A DNA stretch of 64,000 nucleotides from JAFGOG01 sp034429215 (GTDB taxonomy: Bacteria > Chloroflexota > Anaerolineae > JAAYZQ01), in the NCBI GenBank assembly GCA_034429215.1, contig DAOUGI010000044.1, forward strand, positions 10,017 to 74,016, written 5' to 3'. Below are positions 32,301-39,248 of the stretch, one piece after another (the first letter of the stretch is position 1; every line of letters begins with the position of its first letter). Below the pieces are notes generated by a model. That model made no database searches. It worked only from the letters and a program-made list of their open reading frames with translations, and was not told the DNA's origin. The translations under genes were made by a program, and so were the position numbers.

Positions 32301-35230
32301 GCCCACGCGGCCAGCCCGGCGGCGGTTACCCCCAGCCACGCGGCGACGTGCCCCCACACCTCCTGCTCGTGGAACCAGGCCAGCAGCGCGTAGGCCAGGC
32401 CCAGGATCAGGCAGGCGCCGGCCGGCCACGTCTTGAACGCACCGGTCCACCGCTCTGCCCACAAGGCAGGGACGAACCCCCAGACGACGGTGACAACGGC
32501 CAGCAGGTGGGCTACCCCATACAGAGCGGACAGGAAGCGGCGGGGCACCCCTTGCCGTCGCTCCAGCCACAGCCCGGCCAGCACGTAAGCAGCCGGCACC
32601 AGGGCCAGGATGGGCGTCTGCTTGTGCCAGGGCACGCCCCAGAAATCGAGCAGGAGCAGCAGACCGGCCGGCAGAGCCAGCCCGCCGGGTATCAGCCACG
32701 TGCTGTGGCGCCAGGTGGCGGCCGAGGCGAAATAGAGCGCCGCCGCGGCCAGCAGCGTCACCGCCAACACCGGCTGGTTGTCGTAGATCAAGGCCACAAC
32801 CGGCGCGGCCAGGCTGCAGCCATAGCCGACGGCGTACCAGGGGAGCGACCAACGGCGGTACAGCGCCGACCGCCGAAAGCCCGGCACGTGGGTCAGGTCG
32901 AAGCAGGCCCAGGCCAGGACCGCCAGCACGATGCCCAGCCAGGCGTCGAGGGGACGGAAGCGGGTGTAGACCAGGGCGGCAAAGAAGGGCAGCGGCACGG
33001 CGATGACCCAGTGCAGCGCCGTGTGGCGCACGGGACCCAGGCGGCTCAGCGGAGCCTCCAGGCCGGGGTGCTCGCCGGTGTGGTCCAGCCACAACAGCCA
33101 GGCCGCCAGCCCGATCCAGGCGCCCACGGCGTAAGTCAGCAGCGCCTCGTCGGCCAGCAGCAGCGGCGGCAGCATCGCCAGCGCGGCGATCGGCAGGGCC
33201 GCGGCAAATAGAGAGGCGGCATAGTCCGGCCTGGCCCGCAGGCGGACGGCGGCTATGACGTGCAGCAGGGCCAGCAGGCTCCAGCCAACCCCCAATTCGG
33301 CCGGCTCCAGGTGCCCGGCGGCCATGGCGAACGACGCCGACGACAGGGCCAGCAGGCTGGCGGCCGGCAGAAAGCGCGGCCGGTCCCAGGCCAGGATGGC
33401 TGCGGCCGCCCCGGCTGCCAGCACGGCGTGCGTCGCCGCCGCGGCCCACAGGTCGAACACACCCCACACGGCGGCAGCGGCCATCAGCCCCAGCCCCCAA
33501 GCCGTGGCCGTATGGCTGTGCTCGCGCAGAATCGGATCGCCGCTGGGTTTCTCCTCGCCGGCGACTGTGCCGGCTTCCTCTTCACCGGCCGAGCCGGACG
33601 TCTGGGCGAGGCTGTCGGCCTTGGTCACACCGGCCAGCGCGTATGCCTGCCGGCCGGCAAGCAGGTAAAGCGACCCCAGCACCGCCAATCCCAGGGCATA
33701 CCACGGCGTCTCGATCCGCAGCGGCGCAAAGGCCAGGCGCAGGAGCAACAGGACGGCTATGGGCAGGATCGTGGCGGCAACGCGGCCCAGCCACGGGTCG
33801 CGGTTGAGGAGCGCCGCATAGGCGTACAGGATCGCCCCCACCATCCACGCCCCGGCCAATGAAATGTTGAGCTCGTAGCCTTGGTCGCCCGTGAGCCACC
33901 AGCCCAGGCCCACCACCAGGATCACCGCCGTGGTCACCAGCGCCGAGAAGCGAAAAGGCTTGGCGAGCAGCGACGTTCCCAGCCGGTAGGATAGGACCAC
34001 CAACCCCAGCACCAGGACCGTCAGAGCCAGCAGGTCCCACTCTGGCGCGACGCCGAGCACCTTCAGAACCGCGCACAGCAGGCTGCCGGCCGTGGCCGCC
34101 ACCACATAGCCAAAGAAGCTGGCCCGCAGGCGCAGCGCGGTAAAGATATAGATCGGCAGGCATACCGCCGAGGCCATCAGCCACACCCACGGCCATTGAT
34201 CGGCCGGCAGTACGCCGCCGGCGACGAACACGGCGTAAAAGTCGAGCGGGACGAGCAGCGATCCGACGGCCGTGACCGCTATGCCGCTGGACCGCAGCTT
34301 CATCCGCACCCGCAGGAACCAGCCGGCAAAGTAGAAGGACAGGGTAAAGAGGATGATAAACCCCAACTGCACCGCCTCCGGCAGAGCCTCCCAGTTGGTG
34401 GCGACGTAGGTGGTGGCCGAAGCCACCAGCAGAAACGCCCCCAGGAACAGGACGACGTTCAGCGTCCGCTCCGACAGCAGCGTCTGCCAGATCCGCTCCC
34501 AGGTGAGCGGCGGCCGCGGCGGCTTGGGCAGGCGGGCGACCACTGGCGGCGCGGCCGCGGCCTCTGCCGCCTGCACAATAACAGCCTCTTCTGCTTTGGC
34601 TGCGACAACCGGCGCCGGTGCGGGGGTAGGCGCCGGCTCGGCAGGGCTGGGGCGCAGGCCCAGCCCGATCCCCAGGTTGCGTTGCCTGTCCAGCAGCTCC
34701 TCCAAAGCGAGGCGATACTTGCTGGCCGGGAAACGGGATTGAAGGCCGTTGAGTATCTCGATCATATAGCCGACCAGCGCCAGACGCTCGGCCGGGCTGT
34801 CAAAGGCCGGGGTCTCTTCTGTCGGCGCGTCGGCCAGGCGCCGGCGCAGGGGCTCGGCCTCAACAGCGGCGTTGGCGCGCAGGTGGCCGGCGACCCGATC
34901 GGTGAGGCAGCGCCTGGCCTGCCAGCCGTCGACGTGAGCCTGGAGCTGTTCGAGGCGATAAAGCTGCCAGCGAAGCTTGTGCGCCTCTTCCGCACTGGGA
35001 GGGGGCGGCCGCAGGCCCAGGCTGACCTCCAGCTCTTTGCGGCGGCGCCGGTAGCGGTCTTGGACCCCGCCGAGGGCGGTTGGCTCAAGCCCGGTCCAGC
35101 TCTCTATCTCGCCAAGCAGATAGGCGATGTGGGCCAGCTCTTCTACCTGGGCCGCTGGGCCGGCAAACCCACACCGGCTGCAGGCCGTGTCAGGGTCGAA
35201 CCCTGCTTGATCGCATCGTGGACACCTCAT
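29390..35230 (-). CDS. giant zinc-ribbon multi-pass membrane protein (SCO7613-like)
   Basis: 1,946 residues. The N-terminus MRCPRCDQAGFDPDTACSRC has a four-cysteine zinc ribbon (Cys3, Cys6, Cys17, Cys20). A helical soluble region to about 195 and a Pro/Ala-rich linker follow, and from about 255 onward there are some fifty or more hydrophobic helices. Large proteins of this layout are known in actinomycetes as SCO7613 C-terminal-domain membrane proteins and are common in Chloroflexota; no function is established. A frame this long is open at high GC, but the codon pattern, ribosome site (AAGGAGG, ten bases from ATG) and consensus promoter show that it is real. It heads a transcript with PrsW and a lipid-binding-like protein. 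Confidence 0.9.
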   Translation of the reverse strand: MRCPRCDQAGFDPDTACSRCGFAGPAAQVEELAHIAYLLGEIESWTGLEPTALGGVQDRYRRRRKELEVSLGLRPPPPSAEEAHKLRWQLYRLEQLQAHVDGWQARRCLTDRVAGHLRANAAVEAEPLRRRLADAPTEETPAFDSPAERLALVGYMIEILNGLQSRFPASKYRLALEELLDRQRNLGIGLGLRPSPAEPAPTPAPAPVVAAKAEEAVIVQAAEAAAAPPVVARLPKPPRPPLTWERIWQTLLSERTLNVVLFLGAFLLVASATTYVATNWEALPEAVQLGFIILFTLSFYFAGWFLRVRMKLRSSGIAVTAVGSLLVPLDFYAVFVAGGVLPADQWPWVWLMASAVCLPIYIFTALRLRASFFGYVVAATAGSLLCAVLKVLGVAPEWDLLALTVLVLGLVVLSYRLGTSLLAKPFRFSALVTTAVILVVGLGWWLTGDQGYELNISLAGAWMVGAILYAYAALLNRDPWLGRVAATILPIAVLLLLRLAFAPLRIETPWYALGLAVLGSLYLLAGRQAYALAGVTKADSLAQTSGSAGEEEAGTVAGEEKPSGDPILREHSHTATAWGLGLMAAAAVWGVFDLWAAAATHAVLAAGAAAAILAWDRPRFLPAASLLALSSASFAMAAGHLEPAELGVGWSLLALLHVIAAVRLRARPDYAASLFAAALPIAALAMLPPLLLADEALLTYAVGAWIGLAAWLLWLDHTGEHPGLEAPLSRLGPVRHTALHWVIAVPLPFFAALVYTRFRPLDAWLGIVLAVLAWACFDLTHVPGFRRSALYRRWSLPWYAVGYGCSLAAPVVALIYDNQPVLAVTLLAAAALYFASAATWRHSTWLIPGGLALPAGLLLLLDFWGVPWHKQTPILALVPAAYVLAGLWLERRQGVPRRFLSALYGVAHLLAVVTVVWGFVPALWAERWTGAFKTWPAGACLILGLAYALLAWFHEQEVWGHVAAWLGVTAAGLAAWAYSGEHGSSALKVALVAVAYVLAERGLAAGALRGRSSLVKRAWPLYRRPLLVAGWAVSGMAIVLALGRNIWLLGGGLGRERWAIAALLTIAALYAASAWLFRRRLFLWLAGGLVIVPWTLLTAWGWFLWTPPESLRDYALPWTVLACIELLIGLALTFVTGRTQPKQDYGFPLRVWSNLLLPPALLWGVADSTISALTWGLGLAFYVLSAVADRRRGLAGWRAARFLYPAVAVLPVWAVHLLRYATPQSPYESYGLLLLALALPLLAVGRRLRRINEADALPLYLGAYGAATIGTLLVGHQQPLLAAALCFDALLCILSARLFREPMWIYPAAALAGGALLIALAESAVPQERRGWGLIALGAAYVAIAWLLRRLKQPAYAAPLLVAAFVAITLGLSGSSVDNVGAFWGYLAAAAIYAAVAAWLRQPLLLTPAAALLAVPYGVALTWLKVDPADYGLALFLGVAAALAAAHLLDWRLGRSPAIFPSWHPRTWQPASWLEWWAGPAYAWGYVGALVAAGLSWGDPTRLAIALALAAAAFLHATWRFRRRIALLLAGALAQGAALAAIDAAGWLGDPSWAALAFLPVTIVTAALALAVEHLRREGQPLSRTWWAGWSRPLYLLLAIDLLAGQTAALIHSEPGAVVTAAHALLLAALATVWAQPLLPFAAGGLGVVALFQTLAWAGAKPTDQPVGLALLGLGYGLLGYGLWGATGLARAEGLQRRARVWIRPLEWMGLGLCTLALLTAFRIGLDVTELLVSTIFGGPLTVVDYAPQVRMVMWVLALSGLLYLATAFVRRRRLLGYAAVALLLAAWSLWWRFFVDMAQFQWYAIPAGLYLLAVGWLEWRAGNKALSRWVDRAGILVWLGSAWGQSLPGVADRSWPFALIMGVEALLLVWWGSARRQRQFLYIGLVGVLVDAVTQSIEPLLTANRWIVFGIVGLLLVGVAVLIELQLDKIRKLSAEVRARLEEWE

Positions 35231-35314
35231 GATTGCTTCCTCCTTGCAAGAGGCTCACGCGTTGTGCCGGTCGTGCAGTTCAGCCGTGCTATTTGCGGGA
35301 GAGTTGCAGCTCCA

Positions 35315-35343
35315 ATCATAGCACACTCCAATTCTGTTGTCAA
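35315..35343 (-). promoter_or_regulatory. sigma70 promoter of the giant membrane protein operon
   Basis: Minus strand: TTGACA (35343-35338), 17 bp, TATGAT (35320-35315). Predicted start near 35308, about 78 bases before the ATG. Confidence 0.8.
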
Positions 35344-35439
35344 CCACCTACGCACTCCCTTTAGAAAGGCCGGTTGGTCACCACCGACAAGGCCGGCACC
35401 AGGCTTGGGTTTATCCTTGGCCGGGGCAACCAGGGCCCG

Positions 35440-35817
35440 TCAACGCTCGGATTGCGGCAGCCGGCAACGCCTTACAGTGGAGTAGAGCTTGACGCCGTAC
35501 ACCGCCATCAGGATCGGCGCCACCGCCCAGATCGATCCTGCGGCGAGCGGCAGACTCGTGACAATCCTAGGGTTGAAGAACCCGGGCTCTGACCAGTTGA
35601 GCCACCAATACATCCTGTCGGTCGTGTAAGAACAGCTCGGCGAGAAGATGGGCCAGCGCAACAACTGGTTGGAGAAATAATAGTCGAGGATCACCCATTC
35701 GAGGCGGAAAAGACTGATGATGGTACGGACGAGCGTGGCGGCATTGGCCCAGGTCCGCAGTTTCTCGTCGGCTAGTTTTGTGGATACGATTGCCTGAGCA
35801 TACGATCTGACAGCCAT
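35440..35817 (-). CDS. internally deleted copy of the CDP-alcohol phosphatidyltransferase
   Basis: 125 residues, clearly a copy of the 201-residue protein at 38412-39017. Both begin MAVR.Y.Q.IVS..LA.E.LR and share 'GSIW', 'YG.KLYS' and an 'ER' end. Relative to the long copy, 75 codons are missing in frame after residue 36, and this block carries the whole CDP-alcohol phosphotransferase motif. The remaining protein keeps N- and C-terminal membrane helices. It cannot catalyse the family reaction. An intact frame, ribosome site (AAGGAGAAGG) and preserved leader argue that it is still expressed, perhaps as a regulatory partner, but it may simply be decaying. I list it as a CDS with that doubt. 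Confidence 0.65.
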   Translation of the reverse strand: MAVRSYAQAIVSTKLADEKLRTWANAATLVRTIISLFRLEWVILDYYFSNQLLRWPIFSPSCSYTTDRMYWWLNWSEPGFFNPRIVTSLPLAAGSIWAVAPILMAVYGVKLYSTVRRCRLPQSER

Positions 35818-35917
35818 TTCTTCCTTCTCCTTGGTACCAAATCTACAACAGATCGGATCTTGCGACGATGGTTGCTCTTACTATCCCGATCTTACGGCAT
35901 CTGAACTGCCAAAACAA
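35818..35917. repeat. duplicated leader, copy B
   Basis: About 100 bases closely matching 39018-39116. Shared blocks include GATCGGATCTTGC, ACGATGGTTGC, TTACTATCCCGATCTTA and CTGCCAAAACAA. On the minus strand both contain TTGTTT, 17 bp, TAAGAT, a weak promoter candidate, and an inverted repeat AGATCGG (35850-35856) / CCGATCT (35886-35892). Confidence 0.75.
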
Positions 35918-35989
35918 GGTATGGAACCGCCAAAAAGCGCCAACCTGGAGGCATTGCGGGCGTTACCGGGGGAAGCAAAATGCGCAGAT

Positions 35990-38380
35990 CTAAATCGCCA
36001 GCCGCAATAGAGCCCCGTCCATCAGCGTCTCTACCTCCTGTCGCAACAGGTGCACCTCCCCGGCTGCTCCAGTCTCACCAGGCTGCCGGCTCTGCATCTT
36101 GGTGAAAGCCAGTTTGGCGCAGAACCGGAATGCGAGTCGTAGTTGCACCAGGCTGTGCAACCCACCCCGCCGCAACGCCCACCACTCTGCCAGCCAGCAG
36201 CCGCCAGGCGTCGTCAACCAGTGGAAGAGGGTATCTGGCACCTCGCCGGCCAGCTCGACCGCCAGGCAGCGCCGCCGCTGGTGCAGCGACCAGACCATCA
36301 CTGCCACAATGACCAGCAGCCCGGCCCAGGTCACGGCTATCGTCTGTAGGCTCCAGCCCGTTGTACTGTCGATAGCCAGGTTGTGGAAAGCGCGGGTGGC
36401 GACAGCCAGCACGAATGCTGCCAGGGGAACTGCCCAGTGCTGCCAGCGCTGTGGTGCCAGTCTGGCATATCCCAATCCGGCGCCCAGGATCGCCGCGTAG
36501 AGAGCCTGATTAAGGCCGTACAGCACGCCATCGATAAAGACCGTGTATCCAAGACCGGCGAACCCATATTGCAGGAAGGCCCCCAGGTAGCTCAGGGTGT
36601 TTGCAGTCATGGCAAAGCCAAAGCCGACCACGGCGCCGTAGATGATGCCATCCAGCGTTTCGTCGATCTCGCGCCGGTAGCGCCAGGCGATAAGCAGGAC
36701 CGCTGCTCCGGTGAGCGTTTGCTCGATCAACGGCGCAACCAACCCGGTGCTCACCATCTCGGTGATCCTTGGCTCCAACAGGCCGTCGGGCAGTTGGAAA
36801 AAGACCCGCACGACTAAAGCAACCAGCAGCGCTGGCACAGCCCCCCACAAAAAGGCCGCCCCCAGCAACCGTACCGGTTCCCTTTTGTATTGGTTGACCC
36901 AACGCAACAGCCCGGTGTAGAGCAAGACAGGCAGCAGCCCTGCCAACAGGCTCAGGGCCACTCCCCGGAGCAGGTCGGCGGCCGGTAAGAGTCCGCTCGT
37001 CCATATCACATCGGGTGCATCCCAGGTAACTGCTGTGGTTCCTGTTGCGGTGGGCTGGAACCTGTGAGGGACCCCGGCGACCATCAGCACTGGCGGCTCA
37101 TCTGCCCGCAGGGCAAGCGTGGCGCGTCCCTCGGCGCCCAGCGGCGCGTTGTCAAAGCGATAGCGGATCACTTGAGAGGTTCCTGCGTCGGGCCAGGTGG
37201 CAATGATGTCGCAAAGCTGGCCTGGCCTGGCCTCGATGTCGGCCAGGATGGCTGCGCCGGGGGTGGGATCGGCGTGAAGGAGCGCCAGGCCATCCCCCGT
37301 TTCGTCCAACGGCAGCCGGTCCATCCCGGCGGCGCGGAGTGTGACCCGGGCGCTGTCGCCTGCATGGCCGATCACCTCCACCCGCAGCCGGTTGGCGTAC
37401 CAGGTGTCGGTATCCAGTGGTTGTGCCATCCCCCAGGCGTGGGGCAGTTCCCACTGGTCGCCCTTGTCCGCCGGACCGAGCGGGCCACCGAAATCGCGCT
37501 GCGGTGCACCTTCACCCCAATGACCGCAGAAGAGCAACCACTCGAATCCTGCCCACTGGATAGGATCTGTCTTGATCTCGTCTCGGCCTGGTATCAGGGC
37601 AATGTCCGGAACGGTTCGCCCGATGGTGCCCGTGCGGTCCGCAATCTCCACGCGGGTGTTCCCAATAGTCATACCGTTTAGGTAGACTTCGTTACCCCAA
37701 AAGTAGTTGGCATGGGAGCCCAGCGCGACATAGACCGCCGGATGTGTGCCCCCTTCGATCTGGGCCGTGCTCCAAGAGCGCCGCGTGCCGCCGTGGTGTT
37801 GGGTCAGCACAATCCACTCTGGCTCGCTTGCAGCGCTCAGCACCACCTGAACCATCTCCCAATCCCCTTCGTGCTTGTTAAAGGCGTCGTTGTACCAGTA
37901 AAACAGCCAATACTGGATGGTGATGTGGTGTGGATCTTCATCCCGCACGATGTGGGCATAGGCGACCGTAGATGGGCCGCCGGCTTCTGGACTGAGCTTT
38001 GATTGGTAAAAGGTGCGATGGGCGGAGTAGTTTTTATAGTCGGAAGGGATCTCGTCGCCCAGCCAGGCATCGAGGTTGTAGCTGCTGTCAGCATAGTGTG
38101 ACAGGTCAGAGGCGGTGACGTGGCGCAACAGATTGGCGTCGGGCCAGAAGGAACGCACCTGCTGCAATCTGGCCGTGGTCAGCATCACCTCTACCGGTTG
38201 TGGGCGGAACAGCTCGTCGGGATGGAAGTAGAGCACGGGAGCGTACGCCTCGGCCAGGTCCTGATCTTGGGCCCAAGGCCCGGCGTCGGCGATGGCCGCG
38301 TGTGCCGGCCACACCAAACTTGCCAGTGTCAGAGTCAGCAGGGTCACAACCGATATCTTGAGCCGGGAATCGATTGTCAT
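35990..38380 (-). CDS. secreted Vps62-like domain fused to PrsW-like membrane domain
   Basis: 796 residues. A signal peptide (to about residue 30, '...SLVWPAHAAIA') leads into a domain with 'LAEAYAPVLYFHPDELFRPQ', 'IQYWLFYWYNDAFNKHEGDW' and VALGSHANYFWG. This is the pattern of bacterial Vps62-related proteins: beta-rich, acid and His residues conserved, function unknown. After a beta-sandwich-like middle, residues from about 455 form some eight membrane segments resembling PrsW: 'DGIIYGAVVGFGFAMTANTL' and ATRAFHNLAID. The PrsW EExxK site is replaced by PLIEQTLTG, so the protease may be inactive. The ATG at 38380 follows AGGAGGG; an upstream ATG at 38401 precedes that ribosome site. It lies 31 bp after the intact phosphatidyltransferase gene and is probably co-transcribed. 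Confidence 0.78.
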   Translation of the reverse strand: MTIDSRLKISVVTLLTLTLASLVWPAHAAIADAGPWAQDQDLAEAYAPVLYFHPDELFRPQPVEVMLTTARLQQVRSFWPDANLLRHVTASDLSHYADSSYNLDAWLGDEIPSDYKNYSAHRTFYQSKLSPEAGGPSTVAYAHIVRDEDPHHITIQYWLFYWYNDAFNKHEGDWEMVQVVLSAASEPEWIVLTQHHGGTRRSWSTAQIEGGTHPAVYVALGSHANYFWGNEVYLNGMTIGNTRVEIADRTGTIGRTVPDIALIPGRDEIKTDPIQWAGFEWLLFCGHWGEGAPQRDFGGPLGPADKGDQWELPHAWGMAQPLDTDTWYANRLRVEVIGHAGDSARVTLRAAGMDRLPLDETGDGLALLHADPTPGAAILADIEARPGQLCDIIATWPDAGTSQVIRYRFDNAPLGAEGRATLALRADEPPVLMVAGVPHRFQPTATGTTAVTWDAPDVIWTSGLLPAADLLRGVALSLLAGLLPVLLYTGLLRWVNQYKREPVRLLGAAFLWGAVPALLVALVVRVFFQLPDGLLEPRITEMVSTGLVAPLIEQTLTGAAVLLIAWRYRREIDETLDGIIYGAVVGFGFAMTANTLSYLGAFLQYGFAGLGYTVFIDGVLYGLNQALYAAILGAGLGYARLAPQRWQHWAVPLAAFVLAVATRAFHNLAIDSTTGWSLQTIAVTWAGLLVIVAVMVWSLHQRRRCLAVELAGEVPDTLFHWLTTPGGCWLAEWWALRRGGLHSLVQLRLAFRFCAKLAFTKMQSRQPGETGAAGEVHLLRQEVETLMDGALLRLAI

Positions 38381-38411
38381 CTCGAACCCTCCTTGCCTCA
38401 AATGGGCCGTG

Positions 38412-39017
38412 TTACCGCTCAGGCGGCGGCAAACGGTGAAGCTTGACAGCCGAGTAGAGCTTGATGCCGTACAGGGCGATCAGGATTGGCACCGCCGGCC
38501 AGATCGACCCGGTGCCGAGCAGCAGGATGGTGACCATCCCGGAATTGAAGAACTTGGCAGGCTGGGACCAGTTGAGCCGCCAGATCGTCCTATCGACCAG
38601 GTAAAAATAGTTCGGCGAGAGGATGGGCCAGCGCAAGAACTGGTTGGAGAGGTAGTGGTCGAGGATCATGAATTCGAGCAGGAACGCCGCGATCGCGATG
38701 GTCAATTCGGGATGCATGACCTGGTAGTTCAGGTAGAAAAAGGCGACCAGGAAGCGGTCGGACAGGATGTCGAACTGGGCGCCGAATCGCGTTTCCTGGT
38801 GGAGCGACCGGGCCAGCCGACCGTCGAGGACGTCCAGGCTCCAGTACACGGCCAGGCCGGCCAGGTTCCAGAGCAGACTGTGCTCGAGGGCGGCAATGGA
38901 AAACAGGGCCAGGCCCACGACAGTGCGGATCAGTGTGACGGCATTTGCCCAGGTCCGCAGATTTTCACCGGCAAGGTTGGGGGACACTATCGGTTGATCG
39001 TACGTTCTGACAGCCAT
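38412..39017 (-). CDS. CDP-alcohol phosphatidyltransferase family protein
   Basis: 201 residues with several membrane helices. The signature DG-x2-AR-x8-G-x3-D-x3-D is complete: Asp65-Gly66, Ala69-Arg70, Gly79, Asp83 and Asp87 (DGRLARSLHQETRFGAQFD). The family joins a CDP-linked lipid with an alcohol (glycerol phosphate, inositol phosphate or others) at the inner membrane face; the alcohol is not predictable. Ribosome site AGGAGG lies before the ATG. The gene has its own leader after a terminator, then the Vps62/PrsW-like gene. A deleted paralogue stands on the far side of that gene. The protein is rather unlike PgsA, so a specialised lipid is likely. Confidence 0.87.
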   Translation of the reverse strand: MAVRTYDQPIVSPNLAGENLRTWANAVTLIRTVVGLALFSIAALEHSLLWNLAGLAVYWSLDVLDGRLARSLHQETRFGAQFDILSDRFLVAFFYLNYQVMHPELTIAIAAFLLEFMILDHYLSNQFLRWPILSPNYFYLVDRTIWRLNWSQPAKFFNSGMVTILLLGTGSIWPAVPILIALYGIKLYSAVKLHRLPPPER

Positions 39018-39116
39018 TTCTTCCTCCTTTTTGGTTCTAGACCTGCAAAAGATCGGATCTTGCTACGATGGTTGCCTTACTATCCCGATCTTAAGGGTTC
39101 TGATCTGCCAAAACAA
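39018..39116. repeat. duplicated leader, copy A
   Basis: Partner of 35818-35917. The inverted repeat is AAGATCGG (39049-39056) / CCGATCTT (39085-39092), 28 bases apart. The weak promoter candidate on the minus strand is TTGTTT (39116-39111), 17 bp, TAAGAT (39093-39088). Confidence 0.75.
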
Positions 39117-39176
39117 GAGAAAAAACTGTCAAAATGTGTCAATCTCGGGGTTTTGCCGGATGCAGCCGGGGAGGGG

Positions 39177-39207
39177 AAAACAAAAAGCGCGGAGCTTAGC
39201 TCCGCGC
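39177..39207 (-). terminator. intrinsic terminator after the membrane regulator gene
   Basis: GCGCGGAG and CTCCGCGC form an 8-bp stem around a short loop, followed on the minus strand by TTTTTGTTTT. It separates the regulator from the phosphatidyltransferase gene. Confidence 0.8.
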
Positions 39208-39248
39208 ACCTGCCGGATGTGGCAGTCTGGCCTGCTGCTAGCAGACAC

